64,000 bases of DNA from Halictus rubicundus (lineage: Eukaryota > Arthropoda > Insecta > Hymenoptera > Halictidae). The notes under the pieces are model-generated. The model saw only the letters and a program-made list of their open reading frames with translations, was not told the origin of the DNA and searched no databases. Below are positions 43,255-53,577 of this stretch, piece after piece. Both the position numbers and the translations under genes were made by a program. Position 1 is the first letter of the stretch, and the number at the start of each line of letters is the position of its first letter. The stretch spans positions 141,501 to 205,500 of the forward strand of contig NW_027488699.1 of the NCBI RefSeq assembly GCF_050948215.1, in the 5' to 3' direction.

Positions 43255-46200
43255 GTGTAGAGGATAGGGTAGGATAGAGGATAGGATCGTATAGAGGATA
43301 GGATAGGTGATTGGATAGGATAGATGATAGGATAGGATTGAGGATAGGATGGGATAGTGGATAGGATAGGATAGAGCAAACGATAGAGGATAGGATAGAG
43401 AATAGGAGAGGATAGGGTAGAGGATAGGATAGAGAATAGGATAGGATAGAGGATAGGATAGGATAGAGAATAGGATCGGATAGAGGATATGATAGGGGAT
43501 TGGATAGGATAGAGGATACGATAGGATAGAGGATAGGATAGGGTAGAGGATAGGATAGAGAATAGGATAGGATAGAGGATAAAATAGGATAGAGGATGGG
43601 ATAGGATAGAGAATAGGATAGGTTAGATGATAGTGTAGGATAGAGGATAGGATAGAGGACACGATATTATAGAGGATAAGATAGGATAGAGAATAGTATA
43701 GGGTAGAGGATAGGATAGGATAGAGGATACGATATTATAGAGGATAGGATAGGATAGAGGATAGGATCGGATAGTGGATAGGATAGGGGATTGGATAGGA
43801 TATAGGATAGGATAGGGGATTGGATAGGATAGAGGATAGGATAGGATAGAGGATAGGATCGGATAGAGGATAGGGTAGGATAGAGGATAGGATCGTATAG
43901 AGGATAGGATAGGTGATTGGATAGGATAGATGATAGGATAGGATTGAGGATAGGATGGGATAGTGGATAGGATAGGATAGAGCAAACGATAGAGGATAGG
44001 ATAGAGAATAGGATAGGATAGGGTAGAGGATAGGATAGAGAATAGGATAGGATAGAGGATAAGATAGGATAGAAGATAGGATAGGATAGAGAATAGTATA
44101 GGATAAATGATATTATAGGATAGAGGATAGGATAGGGTAGAGGATAGGATAGAGAATAGGATAGGATAGAGAATAGTATAGGATAGATGATATTATAGGA
44201 TAGAGTATAGGATAGGATAGAGGATAGGAACGGATAGAGGATAGGATAGGGAATTGGATAGGATAGAAGATAGGATAGGATAGAGGATAGGATAGGGTAG
44301 AGGATAGGATAGGATAGAGGATAGGATAGGATAGAGGATAGGATAGTGTAGAGTATAGGATACAGAATAGGATAGGATATAGGATAGGATAGGATAGAGG
44401 ATAGGATCGCATAGAGGATAGGGTAGGATAGAGGATATGATCGGATACAGGATAGGATACGATAGAGGATAGTATAGGAAAGAGGATAGGATAGGGTAGA
44501 GGATAGGATAGAGGATTGGATAGGATAGAGGATATTATAGGATAGAGGATAGGATAGGATAGATGATAGGATAGGATAGAGGATAGGATAGGGGATTGGA
44601 TAGGATAGAGGATATGATAGGATAGAAGATAGGATAGGATAGAGGATAGGAGAGGATTGAGGATAGGATAGGATAGTGGATAGGATAGGATAGAACAGAC
44701 GATAGAGGATAGGATAGGATAGAGGATAGGATAGGGTAGAGTATAGGATACAGAGTAGGATAGTATAGAGGATAGGATAGAGGATAGGATAGGATAGAGG
44801 ATAAGATAGGATAGAGGATGAGATAGGATAGAGGATAGGATAGGGTAGAGTATAGGATACAGAATAGGATAGGATAGAGGATAGGATGGGATAGAGGATA
44901 GGATCGGATAGAGGATAGGATACGATAGATGATAGTATAGGATGGAGGATAGGATAGGGTAGAGGATAGGATAGAGAATAGGATAGGATAGAGGATAGGA
45001 TAGGATAGAGAATAGGATCGGATAGAGGATATGATAGGGGATTGGATAGGATAGAGGATACGATAGGATAGAGGATAGGATAGGGTAGAGGATAGGATAG
45101 AGAATAGGATAGGATAGAGGATAAGATAGGATAGAGGATGGGATAGGATAGAGAATAGGATAGGATAGAGGATAAGATAGGATAGAGGATGGGATAGGAT
45201 AGAGAATAGGATAGGTTAGATGATAGTATAGGATAGGGGATTGGATAGGATAGAGGATAGGATAGGATAGGATAGGATAGAGGATAGGATAGGATAGTGG
45301 ATAGGATAGGATAGAGAATAGTATAGGATAAATGATATTATAGGATAGAGGATAGGATAGGGTAGACGATAGGATAGAGAATAGGATAGGATAGAGAATA
45401 GTATAGGATAGATGATATTATAGGATAGAGGATAGGATAGGATAGAGGATAGGAACGGATAGAGGATAGGATAGGGAATTGGATAGGATAGAAGATAGGA
45501 TAGGGTAGAGGATAGGATAGGGTAGAGGATAGGATAGGATAGAGGATAGGATAGGGGATTGGATAGTATACAGGATAGATTAGGATAGAGGATAGGATAG
45601 CATAGAGGATAGGATAGGATAGTGGATAGGATAGGATAGAGAATAGTATAGGATAGATGATATTATAGTAAAGAGGATAGGATAGGATAAAGGATTGGAT
45701 CGTATAGAGGATAGGATAGGTGATTGGATAGAATAGAGGATAGGATAGGATAGAGGATAGGATAGGATAGAGGATAGGATAGGATAGAGGATAGGATAGG
45801 ATAGAGGATAGGATAGGATAGAGGATAGAATAGGATAGAGGATAGGATAGGATAGAGGATATGAAAGGATAGAGGATAGGATAGGATAGAGGATAGGATA
45901 GATGATAGGATAGAGGATAGGATAGAGGATAGGATAGAGGATAGGATAGAAGATTGGATAGGATAGAGAAGAGTATAGGATAGATGATACTATAGGATAG
46001 AGGATAGGATAGGATAAAGGATAGGATCGGATAGAGGATAGGATAGGATAAAGGATAGGATCGGATAGAGGATATGATAGGGGATTGGATAGGATAGAGA
46101 ATAGGATAGGCTAGATGATAGGATAGAGAATAGGATAGGAAAGAGGATAGGATAGGATAGAGGATAGGATATGGTAGAGGATAGGATCGTATAGAGGATA

Positions 46201-46599
46201 GGATAGGTGATTGGATATTATAGAGGATAGGATAGGGCAGATGATAGGATAGAGAATAGGACAGGATAGAGGATAGGATGGGATAGACGATAGGATCGGA
46301 TAGAGGATAGGATAGAGGATTGGATAGTATAGAGGATAGGATAGGATGGAGGATAGGATAGGATAGAGGATAGGATAGGGGATTGGATAGGATAGAGGAT
46401 ATGATAGGTTAGATGATAGTATAGGATAGAGGATAGGATAGAGAATACGATATTATAGAGGATAGGATAGGATAGAGGATAGGATTGGACAGAGTACAGG
46501 ATAGGGGATTGGATAGGATAGAGGATAGGATAGGATACAGGATAGGATAGGATAGATCAGACGATAGAGGATAGGATAGGATACAGGATAGGATAGGAT

Positions 46600-47175
46600 A
46601 GAGGAGACGATAGAGGATAGGATAGGATAGAGGATAGGATAGGATAGGATAGAGGATATTATAGGATAGAGGATAGGATAGGATAGAGGATAGAATAGGA
46701 TAGGATAGAGGATAGGATAGGGTTGAGGATAGGATAGGGGATTGAATAGGATAGAGGATAGGATAGGACACAGGATAGGATCGGATAGAGGATAGGATAG
46801 GTGATTGGATAGTATAGAGGATAGGATAGGATGGAGGATAGGATAGGATAGAGGATAGCATCGGATAGAGGATAGGATAGGGAATTGGATAGCATAGAGG
46901 ATAGGATAGGATAGAGGATAGGATCGGATAGAGGATAGGATAGGGAATTGGATAGCATAGAGGATAGGATAGGATAGAGGATAGGATAGGGTAGAGGGTA
47001 GGATAGGATAGGATAGAGGATAGGATAGGGTAGATGGTAGGATAGGATAGGATAGAGGATAGGATAGGGTAGAGGATAGGATAGGATTGAGGATAGGATA
47101 GGATAGAGGATAGGGTACAGGATTGGATAGGATAGAGGATAGTATAGGATACAGGATAAGATAGGATAGAGAATA
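46600..47175. repeat. Satellite block shared with 49.86-50.56 kb and 52.2-52.38 kb
   Basis: The order GGAGACGATAGAGG, GATAGAATAGG, GGGTTGAGG, GGGTAGAGGGTAGG and GGGTACAGGATTGG, ending in GGATACAGGATAAG, occurs here and again from about 49863 to 50560. The GTACAGG marker lies at 47115, 50502 and 52291. The spacing between copies is irregular (3387 and 1789), so these are dispersed pieces rather than a clean tandem. Confidence 0.65.
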
Positions 47176-47570
47176 GTATAGGATAGATGATATTATAGGA
47201 TAGAGGATAGGATAGGATAAAGGATAGGATCGGATAGAGGATAGGATAGGGGATTGGATAGGATAGAGGGTAGGATAGGGTAGATGTTAGGATAGAGAAA
47301 AGGATAGGAAAGAGGATAGGATAGGATAGAGGATAGGATCGGATAGAGGATAGGATAGGAGATTGGATAGGATAGAGGATAGGATAGGATGGCGGATAGG
47401 ATAGGATGGAGTATAGGATAGGATTGAGGATACGATAGGGTTCAGGATAGGATAGGATAGAGGATAGGATACGATAGAAGATAGGATTGGATAGAGGATA
47501 GGAGAGGATTGAGGATAGGATAGCATACTGGATAGGATAGGATAGAACAGACGATAGAGGATAGGATAGA

Positions 47571-47720
47571 GAATAGGATAGCTGACAGTATAGGATAGAG
47601 GATTGGATAGGATAGAGGATAGGATCAGATAGAGGATAGGATAGAGAATAGGATAGCTGACAGTATAGGATAGAGGATTGGATAGGATAGAGGATAGGAT
47701 CAGATAGAGGATAGGATAGG
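47571..47720. repeat. 75-bp local tandem duplication
   Basis: A 75-base unit starting GAATAGGATAGCTGACAG and containing a GATCAGATAGAGG monomer is present twice in direct succession (starts at 47571 and 47646). GCTGACAG was seen nowhere else in the window, so this is a private, short-range duplication. Confidence 0.85.
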
Positions 47721-50700
47721 GGATTGGGTAGTATAGAGGATAGGATAGGATAAAGGATAGGATAGGGTACAGGATAGGGTAGGATAGAGGATAGGATCAG
47801 ATAGAGGATAGGATAGGGGATTGGATAGGATAGAGGATAGGATAGGGTAGAGGATAGGATAGGATAGAGGATAGGATAGGATAGAGGATAGGATAGAGTA
47901 GAGTATAGGATACAGAATAGGATAGGATAGAGGATAAGATGGGATAGAGGATAGGATCGGATAGAGGATTGGGTAGGATAGAGGATAGGATCGTATAGAG
48001 GATAGGATAGGTGATTGGATAGGATAGAGGATAGGATAGGATTGAGGATAGGATCGTATAGCGGATAGGATAGGATAGAGCAGACGATAGAGGATAGGAT
48101 AGAGAATAGGATAGGATAGATGATAGTATAGGGTATTGGATAGGATAGAGAATAGGATAGGATAGAGGATAGAATAGGGTAGATGATATTATAGGATAGA
48201 GGATAGGATAGGATAGAGGATAGGTTCGGATAGAGGATAGGATAGGGGATTGGATAGAATAGAGGATCGGATAGGATAGAGGATAGGATAGGGTAGAGGA
48301 TAGGATACGATAGAGGATAGGATAGGGTATAGGATAGGATAGAGAATAGGATAGGATATAGGATAGGATAGGATAGAGGATACGATCGGATCGAGGATAG
48401 GATACGACAGAGGATAGGATCGTATAGCGGATAGGATAGGATAGAGCAGACGATAGAGGATAGGATAGAGAATAGGATAGGATAGATGATAGTATAGGGT
48501 AGAGGATAGGATAGAGAATAGGATAGGATAGAGGATAGGATAGGGTAGGGTATAGGATACAGAATAGGATAGGATAGAGGATAAGATAGGATAGAGGATA
48601 GGATAGAAAATAGTATAGGGTAGATGATATTATAGGATAGAGGATAGGATAGGATAGAGGATAGGTTCGGATAGAGGATAGGATAGGGGATTGGATAGAA
48701 TAGAGGATCGGATAGGATTGAGGATAGGATAGTGTAGAGGATAGGATACGATAGAGGATAGGATAGGATAGAGGATAGGATAGGGTAGAGTATAGGATAC
48801 AGAATAGGATAGGATAGAGGATAGGATAGGATAGAATATAGGATAGGATAGAGAATAGTATAGGATGAATGATATTATAGGATAGAGGATAGGATAGGGT
48901 AGAGGATAGGATAGAGAATAGGATAGGACAGAGTATAAGATAGGATAGAGGATAGGATAGGATAGAGAATAGTATAGGATGAATGATATTATAGGATAGA
49001 GGATAGGATAGGGTAGAATATAGGATAGAGAATAGGATAGGATAGAGAATAGTATAGGATAGATGATATCATAGGATAGAGGATAGGATAGGAAAGAGGA
49101 TAGGATAGGGTAGAGGATAGGATAGGATAGAGGATAGGATATTATAGAGGATAGGATAGGATAGAGGATAGGATCGGATAGTGGATAGGATAGGGGATTG
49201 GATATAATAGAGGATAGGGTAGAGGATAGGATAGTATAGTGGATAGGATAGGATAGAGCAGACGATAGAGGATAGGATAGAGAATAGGATATGATAGATG
49301 ATAGTATAGGGTAGAGGATAGGATAGAGAATAGGATAGGATAGAGGATAGGATAGGATAGAGGATTGGATCGGATAGAGGATACGATAGAGGATATTACA
49401 GGATAGAGGATAGGATAGTATACAGGATAGGATAGAATAGAGGATAGGAGAGGATTGAGGATAGGATAGGATAGTGGATAGGATAGGATAGAACAGACAA
49501 TAGAGGATAGGATAGAGAATAGGATAGGTTAGATGATAGTGTAGGATAGAGGATAGGATAGAGGACACGATATTATAGAGGATAGGATAGGGTAGAGGAT
49601 AGGATAGAGGATTGGATAGGATAGAGGATATTATAGGATAGAGGATAGGATAGGGCAGAGGATAGGATAGAGGATTGGATAGGATAGAGGATATTATAGG
49701 ATAGAGGATAGGATAGGATAGATGATAATATAGGATAGAGGATAGGATAGGGGATTGGATAGGATAGAGGATATGATAGGATAGAAGATAGGATAGGATA
49801 GAGGATAGGATTGGACAGAGTACAGGATAGGGGATTGGATAGGATAGAGGATAGGATAGGATACAGGATAGGATAGGATAGAGGAGACGATAGAGGATAG
49901 GATAGGATAGAGGATAGGATAGGATAGGATAGAGGATATTATAGGATAGAGGATAGGATAGGATAGAGGATAGAATAGGATAGGATAGAGGATAGGATAG
50001 GGTTGAAGATAGGATAGGATTGAGGATAGGATAGGATAGTGGATAGGATAGGGAATTGGATAGGATAGAGGATAGGATAGGATAGCGGATAGGATAGGAT
50101 AGAGGATAGGATAGGATAGAGGACAGGATCGGATAGTTGATAGGATAGTGGATTGGATAGGATAGAGGATAGGATAGGATAGAGGATAGGATAGGATAGA
50201 GGATAGCATAGGGTAGAGGGTAGGATAGGATAGGATAGAGGATAGGATAGGGTAGAGGATAGGATAGGATTGAGGATAGGATAGGATAGAGGATACGATA
50301 TTATAGAGGATAGGATAGGATAGAGGATAGGATCGGATAGAGGATAGGATAGGGAATTGGATAGGATAGAGGATAGGATAGGATAGAGGATAGGATAGGA
50401 TAGAGGATAGGATAGGGTAGAGGGTAGGATAGGATAGGATAGAGGATAGGATAGGGTAGAGGATAGGATAGGATTGAGGATAGGATAGGATAGAGGATAG
50501 GGTACAGGATTGGATAGGATAGAGGATAGTATAGGATACAGGATAAGATAGGATAGAGAATAGTATAGGATGGATGATATTATAGGATAGAGGATAGGAT
50601 AGGATAAAGGATAGGATCGGATAGAAGATAGGATACGGGATTGGATAGGATAGAGGATAGCATAGGGTAGATGTTAGGATAGAGAATAGGATAGGAAACA

Positions 50701-51830
50701 GGATAGGATAGGATAGGTGATAGGATAGGGTAGAGGATAGAGGATAGGATAGCATAGAGGATAGGATCGGATAGAGGATAGGATACGATAGAGGATAGCA
50801 TAGGATAGAGGATAGGATAGGATAGAGAATAGTATAGGACAGATGATATTATAGGATAGAGGATAGGATAGGATAGAGGATAGGATCGTATAGAGGATAG
50901 GATAGGTGATTGGATAGGATAGAGGATAGGATAGGGTAGATGATAGGATAGAAAATAGGACAGGAAAGAGGATAGGATAGGATAGAGGATAGGATCGGAT
51001 AGAGGATAGGATAGGCGATTGGATAGTATAGAGGATAGGATAGGATAGAGGATAGGATAGGATAGAGGATAAGATAGGATAGAGGATAGGATAGGATAGA
51101 GGATAGGATAGGATAGAGGATAGGATCGGATAGAGGATATAATAGGGGATTGTATAGGATAGAGGATAGGATAGGATAGATGATAGGATAGAGAATAGGA
51201 TAGGATAGAGGATAGGATAGGATAGAGGATAGGATCGGATAGAGGATAGGATAGGCGATTGGATAGGGTAGAGGATAGGATAGGATAGAGGATATTATAG
51301 GATAGAGGATTGGATAGGATAGAGGATACGATATTATAGAGGATAGGATAGGATAGAGGATAGGATCGGATAGAGGATATAATAGGGGATTGGATAGGAT
51401 AGAGGATAGGATAGGACACAGGAGAGGATAGGATAGAGGATAGGATAGTTGATAGGATAGAGGATAGGATAGAGGATAGGATAGAGGACAGGATAGAAGA
51501 TTGGATAGGATAGAGAATAGTATAGGATAGATGATACTATAGGATAGAGGATAGGATAGGATAAAGGATAGGATCGGATAGAGGATAGGATAGGGGATTG
51601 GATAGGATAGAGGATAGGATAGGGGATTGGATAGGATAGAGGATAGGATAGGATAGAGGATAGGATAGGATAGAAGATAGGATAGGGTAGAGGATAGGAT
51701 AGGATAGAGGATAGGATCGGACAGAGGATAGGATAGAGGATAGGATAGGATGGAGGATAGGATAGGATAGAGGATCGGATACGATAGAGGATAGGATAGG
51801 GGATTGGATAGGATAGAGGATAGGATAGGA

Positions 51831-52083
51831 TACAGGATAGGATAGGATAGAGCAGACGATAGAGGATATGATAGGATAGAGGATAGGATAGGATAGCGGA
51901 TAGGATAGGATGGAGTATAGGATAGGGGATTCGATAGGATAGAGGATAGGATAGGATAGAGGATAGGATAGGATACAGAATAGGATGGGGTAGAGGATAG
52001 GATAGGAGAGAGGATAGGATCGGATAGAGGGTAGGATACGATAGAGGATAGTATAGGATAGAGGACAGGATATGATAGAGAAT
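51831..52083. repeat. ~255-bp block duplicated on the far side of the retrotransposon
   Basis: This run includes a GAGCAGACGATAGAGGATATG monomer, TAGCGGATAGG, GATGGAGTATAGG, GGGGATTCGATAAG or GGGGATTCGATAGG, CAGAATAGGATGGG, GGAGAGAGG, GAGGGTAGG and GGACAGGATATG. The same ordered run is found at about 60418-60673. The GCAGACG marker lies at 51852 and 60441, so the offset is 8589, or 2219 once the inserted element is subtracted. Confidence 0.8.
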
Positions 52084-52979
52084 AGTATAGGATAGAGGAT
52101 AGGATAGGATAGAGGATACGATATTATAGAGGACAGGATAGGATAGAGGATAGGATCGGATAGAGGATAGGATAGGGAATTGGATAGGATAAAGGATAGG
52201 ATAGGATAGAGGATAGGATAGGGTAGAGGGTAGGATAGGATAGGATAGAGGATAGGATACGATTGAGGATAGGATTGGATAGAGGATAGGGTACAGGATT
52301 GGATAGGATAGAGGATAGTATAGGATACAGGATAAGATAGGATAGAGAATAGTATAGGATAGATGATATTATAGGATAGAGGATAGGATAGGATAAAGGA
52401 TAGGATCGGATAGAGGATAGGATAGGTGATTGGATAGGATAGAGGATAGGATAGGGTAGATGATAGGATAGAGAATAGGATAGGATAGAGGAGAGGATAG
52501 GATAGAGGATAGGATCGGATAGAGGATAGGATAGGCGATTGGATAGGGTAGAGGATAGGATAGGATACAGGATATTATAGGATAGAGGATTGGATAGGAT
52601 AGAGGATACGATATTATAGAGGATAGGATAGGATAGAGGATAGGATCGGATAGAGGATATAATTGGGGATTGGATAGGATAGAGGATAGGATAGGACACA
52701 GGAGAGGATAGGATAGAGGATAGGATAGAGGATAGGATAGAGGATAGGATAGAGGATAGGATAGAGGATAGGATAGAAGATTGGATAGGATAGAGAATGG
52801 TATAGGATAGATGATACTATAGGATAGAGGATAGGATACGATAAAGGATAGGATCGGATAGAGGATAGGATAGGGGATTGGATAGGATAGAGGATAGGAT
52901 AGGATAGAGGATAGGATAGGATAGAGGATCGGATAGGATAGACGATAGGATAGGATAGAGGATAGGATAGGATAGAGGA

Positions 52980-52985
52980 TAGGAT
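52980..52985. other. Candidate 5' target-site duplication (TAGGAT)
   Basis: The satellite bases just left of the element are TAGGAT, and the bases just right of the poly(A) tail (59356-59361) are also TAGGAT, so a 6-bp target-site duplication is possible. It cannot be proved inside a repeat. Joining the flanks while sharing only one T restores a perfect canonical run of monomers, so the true duplication could be as short as 1 bp. Confidence 0.4.
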
Positions 52986-53577
52986 GGGGACCGAGGGGAT
53001 ATGGGCTTAGTAGTGGTGACTCGGATCCACTACTAGGTATGCCACAGTGGTGGCGGTCATATCCCTAAAATCCTCTACGCTCCACCTCCTCGTGGTGATC
53101 CCTGGGAACACACATAGTTGTGTGTTGCTAACGGAGCGAGGGGTATTCCGCGGGAAGTAGTCCTAATGATGTGTGAGGCGATGCCGGCGGGATCTTCGGA
53201 TCCTGGCAGGGCCTCCCTTGCCGGTAAGGCTCACACGGAGGGATGAAAAACCGCGGAATGGGTCCTGCGATAACGACCGGGGAGGTCGCCGCAGGGCCCT
53301 TGCCGTAAACCGGTGGTCATGTTTTACCGGAACGGTGGTCTTGCCTTAACCGGCCGGGCCGCGAGGATGATAACCTCTATAAAAAATCCCCCACCCTAAG
53401 CTTGGTGCGCGGTGAGAGGGTACGCCCTTGTTACAGGGCGTGGCTGGTGGGGTACATCAGCCACTAGCGCACCAACGTCTGGATACCTGGCGAACTCCAG
53501 CGGAAATTAGCCTTACCCGGGCAAGGAGGCTCTGCCCGGGCGGACGTGTATTTCCTGCCAATCTCGTGGGACCAGAA
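52986..53577 (+). promoter_or_regulatory. Retrotransposon 5' UTR with structured 5' end
   Basis: The first 80 bases can fold into a three-way junction. An outer stem is GGGATATG/CATATCCC (52996-53003 with 53058-53065). It encloses TAGTAGTGG/CCACTACTA (53008-53016 with 53027-53035) and GCCAC/GTGGC (53041-53045 with 53050-53054, AGTG loop). An alternative pairing, GGACCGAG (52988-52995) with 53020-53028 and one bulged A, would form a pseudoknot with the outer stem. Further on, 53299-53352 holds imperfect repeats of about 22 bp containing CGGTGGTC. A TATA-like TATAAAAAA is at 53378-53386. Elements of this type usually carry an internal promoter in the 5' UTR; no promoter motif here is certain. 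Confidence 0.6.

Larger units (their letters stand above)
1..52985. repeat. Degenerate 17-bp satellite array (left arm)
   Basis: The whole stretch is built from GGATA pentamers and GGATAGA heptamers. The commonest order is pentamer, pentamer, heptamer, giving a 17-mer (GGATAGGATAGGATAGA); 12-mers (one pentamer fewer) are also frequent. Point variants recur in fixed contexts, such as GGGGATTGGATAG, GATGATATTATAGG, GGTGATTGGATAG, GAGCAGACGATAG and GTATAGGATACAGAATAGG, and these act as markers for higher-order repeats. The + strand has very little C. I saw no gene, RNA gene or second transposon in the array. Every long minus-strand open frame in it is the satellite read as a 17-residue periodic peptide with no protein-like variation. 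The location could be subtelomeric, pericentromeric or interstitial; the sequence does not decide. Confidence 0.97.

Noticed and set aside
1..52985. CRISPR array or minisatellite with unique spacers
   Set aside because: There are no constant repeats separated by unique spacers; everything is variants of one short monomer.
53378..53386. TATA box (TATAAAAAA) as the element's promoter
   Set aside because: A real match, but it lies about 390 bp inside the element. A promoter there would lose the 5' end each cycle, so I note it only within the 5' UTR entry.
53428..53577. N-terminal extension of ORF1 from TTG at 53428
   Set aside because: TTG is not a normal start in animals. The first in-frame ATG, with good context, is 53578, and the upstream residues show no gag-like features.
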